This document shows, piece by piece, positions 46,295-56,897 of a stretch of DNA of 64,000 bases (position 1 is its first letter; every line of letters begins with the position of its first letter). The position numbers were made by a program, and so were the translations under genes. Source of the DNA: Rhizophagus clarus (lineage: Eukaryota; Glomeromycota; Glomeromycetes; Glomerales; Glomeraceae); NCBI GenBank assembly GCA_015698045.1, contig BLAL01000062.1:496001-560000 (forward strand), given 5' to 3'. The notes below the pieces were generated by a model, which searched no databases, had not been told where the DNA came from, and saw nothing but the letters and a program-made list of their open reading frames with translations.

Positions 46295-47580
46295 TTAAGT
46301 TTGTTCAATGAGACCTAATTCTCAAAGATGCTCTAAAATAACTACATATAGGTTTTTGTAATACCAAACATACCTTAAGGGCAGTGACATATATTAGCTA
46401 ATATTTTAGGGGGTGGGGGGGGGTAAGCGAAAATCTTAGGTTATACAATTTTTAAAAAATATGATTGGTTGCACGTGACCAAGATATCTTACCTGGGGGT
46501 GGGGGGGTAAGCGCCTATAGTAAAAAAATATTAGCTAATATATGTCACTGCCCTAAGGCAATCCAGTTTATTTTGCATAATTCTTTCTTGAGTTGATCTC
46601 GTACTTGCTGTTTAATAAAGTTATTGGGATCGCCTCTATAAAAGAACTTGTTAAATTTTTCATGTTATTCCTCTTGGACTTCGATGGCAAAACCATAATC
46701 ATAATATGGAATATCAAGTTCTAATCCTTGATGATATTCAAGTGTTTTCTCAGCGTATCTTAGATAGCAGTCCAAGATATTTTGACACTATTTCTCAACA
46801 AGGCTTTTCTCGTGTAAATCTTGAATAAAATGAACATCAAGTTCCTTGTCGAATACTAGCAGGAACAGCCTCCTATATATGATTATTTTTACAAACCCAT
46901 TTCAACTTTGTAGAATTATTAAAATACTTATCTGAAAGGCAACCACTACTTTTTTTTTGTGCTAAAGTACACATATCTTCAAGAGTAAGCTGAACATTAC
47001 CTGCACAATATGGACACCAATTACCTAAATGTTTTATACTATATAGTGGTGTACTTCATAAGTGACACTCAATGCATTTCCATAACAATTTAGAACAATT
47101 ATTGATATATTCTGTTAAAAGATACTCTTCATTTCGGTTAGATGCAATTTGTTTAGCATTTTCAATAGTATAAAATATATTACCTGCGCAAACTGGACAT
47201 CATGTTCCCTTTAAAACATTTTTAGGACGAGCTTTCCATATATGAGATTTTTCACAAATCCATTTTAATTTTGTATCTCTATTATAATACTTATCTGAAA
47301 GGCAATCACCTTTTTGTAATCTAGCATGTTGGCGCATATCATCAATAGTTTTTCTGGGACTATGATATGTAGGATACCAATTTTTTTGGTTTTTAATATT
47401 GTTAAATGAAATACTCCAAATATGGCCTTAACAACATTTCTATAACATTAGAGTCTTAAAGTTAATATACTCAGTTAAAAGACATTCTCTATCATGTTTT
47501 TTAGCAATTTTACAAGCCATATTTAAAGTTAATTTTTTGGCATTTTTAATAAAAATACTATATTTTAAGCATCAATTTCC
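46295..47580 (-). pseudogene. Zinc-ribbon repeat protein with PD-(D/E)XK C-terminus, decayed
   Basis: On the minus strand about four ~70-residue zinc-ribbon repeats follow each other, each with the pattern C-x(4)-HIW...CPxCxG...CLS-x-Y...LKW. The C-terminal domain reads LELDIPYYDYGFAIEVQ (catalytic-type Asp and Glu-x-Gln), then RGDPNNFIKQQVRDQLKKELC and, beyond a MITE, RYVWYY to the TAA at 46295-46297. Five stops fall at repeat Trp positions: TAG 47440-47442, TGA 47200-47202, TGA 47056-47058, TAG 46873-46875 and TGA 46837-46839. Known: related zinc-ribbon/VSR-like nuclease proteins are abundant in Rhizophagus and giant viruses; the substrate is unknown. Confidence 0.75.
46379..46553. mobile_element. 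Tourist-like (PIF/Harbinger) MITE with G-rich core
   Basis: 175 bp with terminal inverted repeats GGGCAGTGACATATATTAGC extending to about 28 bp. The 3-bp target duplication TAA (46376-46378 and 46554-46556) is diagnostic for PIF/Harbinger. It splits the last codons of the zinc-ribbon nuclease gene, and excising it with one TAA restores ...NWIAL-RYVWYY in frame. Two direct repeats of GGGGGTGGGGGGG-TAAGCG lie inside. Confidence 0.9.
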
Positions 47581-47600
47581 AAATTAGAAGGCCATTTTAA

Positions 47601-47835
47601 ACAAGTATTTAAGTATGAAGAGCAACTTCGTCCTCGAGAAATCTGGATCATACACTTTTCTCGTGAAGATTATGTTATAACTAATCTGTATTGGCCATCT
47701 GAGAAACTTCAAGAGAAGAGATTAAATGTCGTCTATTTTTGGCATGATAGGGACTTTAAAAATGTTCAGATGAATGCCAGATTTTGAAATACCACTGACC
47801 AGTATTGTGAAATTATAGATGAGATAATTCTTTAG
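47601..47835 (+). pseudogene. C-terminal fragment of an AMF-family protein
   Basis: The plus frame reads YEEQLRPREIWIIHFSREDY, then WPSEKLQ and VVYFWHDRDFKNVQMNARF, a TGA (Trp context) and CEIIDEIIL to TAG at 47833-47835. It resembles the tail of a large Rhizophagus family with a nuclease-like domain, but no specific function can be assigned. The 5' part is absent. Confidence 0.45.
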
Positions 47836-47958
47836 CTTTAGCGCCTTTGATTATAGATATACTATTATTATTTTGTATTATAATAAAACTGGCCCTAGTG
47901 ATCTATTTCACAAATATATATTCGTATACCAGATAATAAATTTTTCTTGGCAAAATTT

Positions 47959-47987
47959 TAGTGACAGCCCGTCACCTAAAATCACAT
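47959..47987. other. Small hairpin
   Basis: ATTTTAGTGAC and GTCACCTAAAAT flank AGCCC. It lies upstream of the plus-strand ORF at 48141; role unknown. Confidence 0.4.
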
Positions 47988-48140
47988 GAACTTTACAATA
48001 TAAAACTGTTAAAATCTTCTAGGCCAGAAGCATTAAAACATGACCATCGATCATATGATCAGAACCTAACCAATCCCTTACCAGATATAATACAACCTAT
48101 AAATAGATGTGTACTACTATAGTCTATAGATGAATTTTGC

Positions 48141-48725
48141 ATGCAAATTTTTTTTTTACACAAAACTATATCTAATAAAATGTTCTATTCAGACTATAAA
48201 CTTATTACTGATAGACTTCCAGATAGCCTAGTCAGAAGAGTATATCAAAGTCTTTTGAATCATTCTAAAAATCCTATTCCATTAGAAATGATTTCTGGGA
48301 AGTCTGGTCAAATTAAGTTATATCTAAGGCATAAATTAGAAGTTTATGAGAATTCATTAAATAGGAAATGCAAAAATATGGTTCAGGAAAAAACATTGTA
48401 CTCTCGAAGCTGGCCAGAATGTAATGTATCTCCAACATTACTGACTATACATATTGTAGATAGTGAAGTTCAAATGGATAATAGCGCCTGTAATCATGAA
48501 GAGGAGAATAATCACCAGGTTATGAATGAGCTTAAAGTACTATCCCAGTACCTGCTTGATTATAATAGATAAACTTTTGAGAAATTTATGTTAGATATAG
48601 AAAAGGAATATAGGGAGTAGGTTACTGCAAATAAAAGATTACGATGTGAAGTTGAGGATCGGAAGATGCAAGTACAGGAGGTAGAAAAAAAATTGGTATC
48701 TATGAAGTTAGATTCTATTTATTAG
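48141..48725 (+). pseudogene. Unrecognised ORF convergent with the packaging ATPase
   Basis: A 143-aa open frame (48141-48572; QSLLNHSKNPIPLEMISG, YLRHKLEVYENSLN) continues in frame past TAA (48570-48572) and a TAG through a coiled coil (EVEDRKMQVQEVEKKL) to TAG at 48723. Its 3' end overlaps the 3' end of the A32-type ATPase by about 11 bp. The start is uncertain because of a T-run at 48150. Possibly another protein of the Maverick-like element; not recognised. Confidence 0.4.
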
Positions 48726-49490
48726 TTAAGACAGTTTTTTTCAAAATTTGGTCCCAGCCAATGCGTATCCTGTGTGAATGTTTACGAGGTACAGTTAGAT
48801 CGAAGACAATGATTTTTGCTTACATAATGCTTTATCAATAATCTTAATCACACTATGGCAGTCATTAGCATATTGACGCACAATTCTGACTAGTTCATCT
48901 GTAGTGCAGGACCTGTTAAATAGGCAGATATGTGTGAGATTTTTTCGTATTATCTTTAGGCAATCAAAGTAACTTTGGGATACATATATTGAACAGATGT
49001 TATAGTGGTACCTTTCGACAAAATAAGGAATAATTTTCTCTTGCACTTTTTTGGGGTCAGTGCATATATCTTCGAATATAGCTACTGTACCTTTATCCAG
49101 AGAAAACAAATCCACTTTAGGGATTTTATCTGGCTTCAAAACTCAGAATGTAATATTTCTACAATAGGGCTTTAGACTATTTGCAATTATCTGATACGCT
49201 GATTTAAGATACATATATTTTGGCTCCTTAAGATTGTGACCAATCAGGAGCAAATCATCATTCTTGATATAATGCACCCTTTCCTTCTTTTCATTAAACA
49301 TTCGATAAAACTTATTCTCAAGCATGAGATTAAGAGCTTCATTAGTTTTTTCTGAATTGGTACGACTGGTGATTAGAAATGTGAAAGGCCATTGGGAAAT
49401 ACTCGAATGTCTGCAAAATTTTTAGGCATCTTTAATCTTATTAATATGGTATACAAGCCTATCAACTGGTTCAAGTTTTTTTATTTTCAT
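48715..49490 (-). pseudogene. A32-type FtsK/HerA DNA-packaging ATPase, decayed
   Basis: Start ATG at 49490 overlaps the preceding frame by ATGA. Walker A is recognisable but degenerate ([13 protein letters not shown], about 49395-49355), with Glu in the place of the usual Gly before Lys. Walker B reads VAIFEDI (about 49085). The downstream block, [23 protein letters not shown], and sensor-like [10 protein letters not shown] are typical of the A32-like ATPases of Maverick/Polinton elements and NCLDVs. In-frame TAA near 49427, TGA near 49140 and a frameshift near 48812 disable it; the true C-terminus ([11 protein letters not shown]) continues in another frame to 48715. Confidence 0.8.
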
Positions 49491-50150
49491 ACTAAGTTAA
49501 CTATTAATAATAGTATTCTAAAATAATCTTGCAAATTTGCAGGACTGCGCGATCTCAGAAAAATATTATAGAATAATGCATTCACTATATATAGAGTATC
49601 CTGCAAATTTTTGATCAAGGAAGAGAATCCTTTCTCGATAAGTGTATGTTTAATATAAGAAAAGAGATCAGCAGTATAAGGAACTTCGATAAGGCATATA
49701 TCTTGCTTCTTGCAAATATCCCACTTCTTCTGATCACGTATCTTTTGTATTTCTAAAGTTTCATTCTCTTGATAATATAAACTATTGTGATAATAGTGCT
49801 GAGGACCCTGATATTCAAATACAAGACGTAATTCCTTGTTATACCCATCGAGATGCATCCCATCCAAAAATTTAGGCCTACATGGTGAAAATTTCTTAAC
49901 TAGTAAATCCTCAAAAATACATTGGTATTGGCGTTTGCTAGTATGGTGGCATAAGAAACACCACTCAAATTTTTTCATAATATATTTTAGTGGATACTCC
50001 CACTGATGCATACCATTTTTACAAGATCAAAGATATATGTTATGATCATTTATTCGTCCAGTCATTTCTAGACATTGACCACCTCGTTTTCTGGTATATT
50101 GGTAGGCTTGATCTATTTTGTTATTAGTAAGAGAAGCATCTGCAATATGT
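49487..50150 (-). pseudogene. Zinc-ribbon plus VSR-like PD-(D/E)XK endonuclease domain
   Basis: The frame reads [23 protein letters not shown] (Trp context), [12 protein letters not shown]...CFLCHH (zinc ribbon), then [29 protein letters not shown]. The Asp and Glu-x-Gln spacing matches VSR-like nucleases. A helical tail ends at TGA 49487-49489. It is contiguous in frame with the integrase upstream (no stop or Met at the junction) and overlaps the ATPase start downstream. Probable role: DNA nicking or cleavage by the element, or cargo. Fusion to the integrase may be secondary loss of a stop. Confidence 0.7.
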
Positions 50151-51717
50151 ATAGATAATATATTTTGGAGTGGACGTCCAACCTTTTCTGGGTCAGTTAT
50201 TAGCATAAGTTCTTCTCACACAAATCTACGAGATGATGCATATTTTCTATCGAGATAATATAAAACTAGCTCATTCTTTGTAACAATAACTTTTCAGATT
50301 TTATGAAGACTTGGACTGAATATAAGGTCAGTTGCACACTTTTGATTCTCCATACCCCCTTCTCATTCCATATTAGCAAAAGATAGCAGACAGAATTTCC
50401 TTTCTTTAATTTTATTTCATCTTTTTTAACTGGGCACTTATATTTTGTAGATGGTCTAGATTTGACTTGCTCTAAAGCAATAGCTTTCACTGGTTTGAGT
50501 CCCCCACTTTTCTAATCTTAGTTTTCAAATAAGGCATGTGAGATAATTATTTAGGTAATCAATAACTACTGGTATATATCTAACCCATGCTTTTATTAAT
50601 CTTAGATCAGAAGATATCAATTCAACAGCATATTGCATCTTATAAGGACCAGGAAATCTTATAATAGAGGTCACTGTAACACCTAACATACTAGTAAAGT
50701 TGATTGAATTTTTGATGTATTCAATTTTTAATGAAGCAAGAATGTGTAGACTAACAATATCTGCTTAAGGTTGGAGTTAAAATTGCCATTTATACACTCA
50801 ATTTAAATTTTTATATATTCTATATAACATAAAAGAGTGGTTCGCATAATTAATAAATTTTTTTAAAGTGATTCGCATTATTATAAAATTTTTTTCAGAA
50901 AATTTAACGATCTCAGTTAATATTAATTTTACAAGAATAATTTATGGTTCATTATATTCTTCAGACATTCCTGTAGGATTATTAGATTTTTAAGTTAATT
51001 ACTTATGCAAAATATTTTTAATTTAGATAAACCCACCAATTTACTATTGTCCGGTGACCTCTATTATTATTTTTTCTGATCCTATCTTATATAAAAATTT
51101 TGAGAGTATTTGATTGAAACACTCTACGAAGGCAAGTCTTCTATGACTATATGGGCCAATCACTTAAATTGTAACATTATGCTCTTGCATTAATCAGGAA
51201 GTTTCATCTATCCATTCTCACCTATTATCTGTTTGAAGTAATTTAGGATAGGTAAGAGAATTATTAGGATCATCATAAATTTTTCTGAATGCTTTAGCAA
51301 CCTCTGAGTTATTCTTGGATGTGAGCAGGACAGAAGCCTTATATCAGGAAGCACAGTCTATAATGTTAAGTACTGCTTTATATTTTTTACCTTTATAGTG
51401 ATCATGAGTGAGAAATAATATATCGCATTGATGTACACAGTTGAGACGTGTTATTTGTCCATAGCTGACTCTAGAGATGTATTTTGAAGAGGTTTTATTA
51501 GTTTGGTATGACTCTTGATTCTCTAGAAAATCTTTGCATTCACTTAGGCGAAATTGATATCCTTTTTTTTACATGCATTTTTTAAAGATTTAGCGTTAAA
51601 ATGATAGCCAGTCAAACAATAATATATTTTACGCAATATGATATTTTTTTCAATTCTCTGAGCCTCATTAGAGTCTATTAAAATTTGCGGTTGGCCTAGT
51701 TTTTCAAGAACCCTCAT
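50130..51717 (-). pseudogene. Retroviral-type (Maverick/Polinton) integrase, decayed
   Basis: From Met 51717 (MRVLEKLGQPQ). The DDE core is visible: HQCDILFL (Asp at 51422-51424), LLQTDN (Asp at 51227-51229) and FVECFN (Glu at 51122-51124), with intervening IIDCAS and KAFRKIYDD. A C-terminal chromodomain-like/SH3-like region (LVLYYLDRKYASSRRFV) precedes the nuclease domain. Stops are TGA at Arg/Trp positions (CAS*YKAS, DN..*EW, RFV*EE) plus several frameshifts. No LTR or RT adjoins it, and the neighbouring A32-type ATPase supports a Maverick-like origin. Confidence 0.75.
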
Positions 51718-51748
51718 TTTGATTCTCTTTTATAATTACAAAAAAAGA

Positions 51749-54157
51749 ATGGCATTTTAGAGGCCCATCCAAGGCAAAGAAGAATGTGTGAAGAACATAA
51801 AGCTAAGCTGGAAAAGGAGAACTATCATCTTTATAGTGAATTACAAACAGAAGTTGATACTAATCGTCAAAATGAGAAATAGATTAGGGATCTAGAACGT
51901 GATTATGACCGCTGTGTACAAGAAATCCAGACACTTAATGAAGAGATAGAACGTCTTGAGAATGCTTCGAAAGAAGAGATAGTAAAGTTGAAGTCTGAAA
52001 TCTCCAGCTTAAAAAGTCAGCTATATCAAGCTAAGAAGGATGTACGAGATAAGGAAAACTATATCTCCATTTTAGAAAAATGCTTGGAAGAATCTGAAGA
52101 GCAAGTTGAAAAATTGCAATGCCAGATTAGGACTATCTCATTGTGAAAAAATTCTCCAGAATGAGAAAATTCTTTAGACTTGTATAATCCTAATATTAAC
52201 TTAGAAATGGCTACCATCACAGAATTAGCAAATGCTATAGATGGTTATGCAGAAAATAGGGCAACAGGCAGGGACATTCTAATAGATTAAATAAAAAGAG
52301 TTACTAGGCAGATATGCTAAAAAGAGAATAATTTGCATTAGAATTTAGTCTGTAAGCAAAGAAGGTGCTATGATGCAGAAGCTGAGCGAGATCTTGCTAT
52401 TACGTGAAGAGATGTTGCTGAAGAAGCAATGGATAGGGTTGTTAGTGATCTTTAGCAGTTGCAAACTAATGCTCAAAGTCAAGTAAATAGGATGATAAAT
52501 AATACGGCAAGAAAGCAGGCCTGTATAGATGTATTGATACAAGAAAACTTTGCCTTACGACTGCTGTATCAGCGAAATGTCTACTACCTACAGCGAAGTA
52601 GAGTGGATATAGGTTTATTAGAGTATAATCAAGACAGGCTTTATAAGCGATATGAAAAATAGAAAAATAAGACTTGAGTAGAACGACAGAATATTTTAAA
52701 TTTGCAGGCACAAATATTTGCATTACAAAACAATCTTGCACATTTAAGGATGGCAGGATATGCACCCAAAATATTTGCAGGTAGAGCAGATAAAGATATA
52801 GATGAATTTGTAAAAGATTACAGGCTTTATCTTATGCTAATATTGCTACTGCTAATACGATCAGTTTTAGAGTTATTCTGCTTATGTTTAACAAATGAAG
52901 CATCATGTTGGGTCTAAGATAAGCTTATACTAGGTAAAAAATGGCAATTAAATCATGTAAGATGTGGAAATGCTATAGCAAATATAGCCGCCATAGTGAC
53001 CTTAAATAATGCTAATATAAATGCCACTATGATTAATGTACCTGATAGTACTCCACTATCAGCACTACCAGTTGGAGCTACTGGTGCTACAATTATTCCA
53101 GCACATAATGTTCACGCAGATGAAGATTGGTCTTATGCTGAAGGGTGTCCTGTAAATGCTGGTACACCAAATAATGTGCTGAATGGGGTTTTAAATAATA
53201 ACAATCATATAGTCCTTCCTGATATCAATATTAGCTAGGTCATCTATTAGTTTAAAAGAAATTATCCTACATTGTTCGAGAGTAACAGGAATTGATCTTT
53301 GGTATTTAATTCAAGGATCTGGTTCAGTTAGAAATTTTTATAGGAAGTTAGATAAGTATGCTTCATGGGCTAGAATAAGTGATTGTGAGAAGAAAATATA
53401 ATTTATATATGGCTTATCTCCTGAAAATAAGTTGAAAATGAAGCGCTTGGGTTTAAATAGACCTTTGAACACAGATTTGATTGAGACCTTGGAGGAGATT
53501 GAAACAAAAAAGAATAATATGCTTTTAGGTAAAGATATTTATAGCCAGCTGGCTACTAAGACAAAACCAAAAACATTTTTTCATCAGAGTATTATTACAG
53601 AAGATGTTGATAGGATTGTAAATAGTAGGATTCAGGCATTACAGCAATCAGCACTAAATCAATCATCGGCGTCTTCTTCTGGTTAGAAAAATATCACTAA
53701 AGCTGATTTACAAGCCATAGCTAAATCCTTTCAAGAGACTATGTCTCAAGCGATTAAAACTCTAGATAATAGTAAAAAATTGGCTGGTAGGAGAGCAGAA
53801 GATTTTATTATTAGATGTTTTTTGAGTGTCCTACTAAAAAAAATCCAGATAATCTTTCAGAAAATGATTATAATTACAATCTTATAGATGATATTACTGA
53901 CAGTATAGCTAGCATGACACTAAATAGTGTCATAATAAATGCTATCAAATCTACTGTTACGTGCTATTAAGAAAAAATGTACCAAGTGTGGTAAATCTGA
54001 ACACACTTCCTGTAAGTGCTCTCAAAAGAAGAAAAAGAAAAGCAAGAAATCAAAGAAAGGTAAGATTAATCTCGCTATAGAACCAGATTCAGATTCTTCT
54101 TCAGACGATACTTTATCTAGTGATAGTTCTGACTCTGATATAAGTCTTCCGATATGA
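51749..54157 (+). pseudogene. Gag-like retroelement gene, copy 2 (zinc knuckle)
   Basis: Colinear with copy 1. It has an N-terminal Arg-rich start (one-base deletion early), a coiled coil (51800-52145), LLYQRNVYYLQRSR...GLLEYNQDRLY (52440-52662), a Val/Ala-rich middle (52996-53238), a helical segment (53432-53686) and a CX2CX4HX4C zinc knuckle, CTKCGKSEHTSCKC, with a Lys/Ser-rich tail ending at 54157. Many stops, including TAG where copy 1 has Trp (52660 region). It lacks the hAT insertion of copy 1. Its ATG is only 31 bp from the divergent integrase ATG. The retropepsin-like region of copy 1 is missing. Confidence 0.75.
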
Positions 54158-54900
54158 ATATGATGGTGATATATTTTCTTTTCCATTTTATCTTTTTAGT
54201 TGATAATAACATTATTGACGCTCATATTGAAGTATTTTCTGTCGTTCTTTAAGAGTTTCACTATGCATCATAATTTTTGTATATAATAATAAATGAGAAA
54301 TGTTATATTTAGTTTTCAATATTTATTAATATGTTTAAGAAAAATAATTTACAGTAATAACATGTAGGATCATTTTTTACTTTTTATTTTTTTATTAAAC
54401 TTTAAACTTATATTACATATTAAGTATTGAAAAAGCTTAATTATACTTTTATTAATTAAATATTAAATTAACAAAAATATAAAAGGTTTCGATATGCTGT
54501 ATATATACAATAAATAGTAAAATTTTTTCTAAAAAGATTGAGTCTTCACAGACCCCTTCTTAATTCTATTTATTTTATTTTTATTTTTTATTTTTTATTT
54601 TTTTGTTTTTATTATATTTTTCTTCTAGATTATATGTAATGTTACATATATAAATATTACACAATTGAAAATTATTTATACAGGGTATTCTAAACGTGAT
54701 AATGATTGACATCAACAATTTTAAATATAAGATTAATTTGATATTGATTAATTTAAGGTAAATATTCAGAAGAGAATATAAAAAACATTTATGACTGGTA
54801 TAGATAAACTTTCAATACAAGATAAAATAATTTTTTTTTATTTTATTTCAAATTAAATATTGTTAATAATTTATTAATTAATATTATTATATTATATTAT
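54158..54900. other. AT-rich, no gene seen
   Basis: Stop-rich sequence with A/T runs. It may contain the unrecognised 5' part of the hAT relic that follows. Confidence 0.5.
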
Positions 54901-54908
54901 TTATAGAT

Positions 54909-56845
54909 AATGGGTATTACAATAGATAATATGTCTAACAATCTAATATTTGTTGACATATTGACAAAGGATAATAATTCATTTGAAAAAGAAAATCTTT
55001 TTAAATGCTTTGCTTATATAATTAATCTATATGTTAAAAATGCATTGAAAGAATTAGATGATTAATTTTTAAGTCAGATATGAACAATCTATCAATAAAT
55101 TTATAAAAAATATATATAATTTACATTTTTATTAAATAAATCATTTTTTATTTTATGTTATATAGCTTTGAATTTTCTTAAATAAAATTCACCATTCTTT
55201 GCAATATCAAGAAAAATTAAGTTTTAATTGTAAATTTCATGAGATTAGTAATTTAAAAGTTATTTTAGATGTTTCAATTTGTTAAAATTCTATTTTTAAC
55301 ATGATTGATAAAGCTTTATATTTAAGAGAGGTAAGTTTATTTAATTTATAATCATTAATCTATAATTTTATTGATTAATTATTAATTATTAATTATTAAT
55401 TATTAATTTATAATATGATTTATTTACTAGATACTTAATTCCCTTACATTTCCTGAAAAAGAACTTAAAAATTTCATTATTATAGATGAAAAATGATCTG
55501 AATTTGAAGAGATTAAATTATTTTTTGAAAAATTTAAAGAAATAATAGTATTAATATCTGTTTCATTTTATTTTACATTATCAATGCTTATTCCTTTATG
55601 TACTACGTTAATTAATTATACTGAAGATTATATATTTAAAAATGAAGGTAAAGATAAAAAAGAAAATGAAAATAAAAGTAAAAATGAATATGAAAAATTA
55701 ATTATTAAAACAATTGCTAAAAATTGTTAAACAAAGTTACTTGAATATTATAATAAAATAAATGATATGTGTATAATTATAATAATTTTAGATCCAAGAC
55801 TTAAAATAGAATACTATAATAATGATATGTGGAATGATGATCAAAGAAAAGAAATTTAGAAAAGTCAATATTTTATTTTATTTATTATTATATTTATATA
55901 TAATGAATTAAATACTTATAATATTTGAATATTATTTTTTTTTAGGTTTTTTAAATGTTTATAATATTATTTATTTCGATCCAAACTTAATCTCAACTTA
56001 AGTAATTCTTTAGATAACAAATCTGAAAATTCAATTACATTAAAAATATTTAAGCAAAAACATACACAAGAAATTGATAAATTTCAAGTACTAATACTTT
56101 TTATCACCAGTTTGTGATAAAAGTATTAATCCGCTTTAATGATGGAAAATAAATCAAATTCAATTTTTCAGACTTGCAAAGATGGCAATAAATTATTTAG
56201 TTATATCTTCTACTAGTGTTCTTTTAGAAAAATATTTTTCAACCAGTAAAAATTTAATTACTAATAAGCGCAACAAATTAGTAGAAAAAACTATACAATT
56301 TTGCATATATTTAAAATCTTGGTTTTTGAGATTATTAAGTGACTTATTTAAATAATTAATTTTAATTTAGTAGTAATATTCAAGAATTTAAATAATTAAT
56401 TTTTTTTAATTTTAATAATTATATATATAATTATATTAGATAATTAATTTTTAATTTTAATGATTAATATAATATTAATGTTACAAATAAATATTTTTAA
56501 TAAATATTACTATTTATTAATTACTAGAATCCTTATAATAAATAATAAATTAAAATCAAATTTTAAATTTAAATCAAATTAAATCAAATTTTCAAATCAA
56601 ATCAAATCAAATTTTAAATCAAATTTTCAAATCAAATCAAATCAAATCAAATTACAAATTTATTTAAATAATTTGATTCAAATTCAATTTTGATTTGATT
56701 TGAATCAGATTAGATTCAAATCAAATCTTAAATCAGATTTAAATAATTTAATTCAGATTCAAATACAAATTTTTAGATTTGGTTTGACCAAATTAAATTC
56801 CAAATTTAACCTGATTTAACCTAATTCTATTTGTACAGAACACTA
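54909..56845 (+). pseudogene. hAT transposase relic with right terminus only
   Basis: The plus strand keeps MGITIDNMSNN (54909; second catalytic Asp), LFKCFAYIINLYVKNAL, blocks near 55440-55870 and a hATC domain (about 56195-56340) with VLLEKYFSTSKN and ITNKRNKLVEKT. It is homologous to the transposase at 5598-7830 but far more degraded. A subterminal field of AAATCAAATC repeats (56540-56830) leads to a terminus that is TAGTGTTCTGTAC when reverse-complemented, matching the right end of the 4820-8602 element. No left terminus was found. Confidence 0.75.
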
Positions 56846-56880
56846 ATAAGTTTTTAGTATATATAAGTTTGGTATAATTA

Positions 56881-56897
56881 GTGATAACTATACAATA
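56881..56897. repeat. 17-bp target-site duplication (left)
   Basis: GTGATAACTATACAATA, identical to 58439-58455. It brackets the retrocopy at 56898-58438. Confidence 0.95.

Noticed and set aside
46560..47600. CRISPR-like or structural repeat array
   Set aside because: The periodicity is at the protein level (zinc-ribbon repeats), not a DNA direct-repeat/spacer array, and the genome is eukaryotic.
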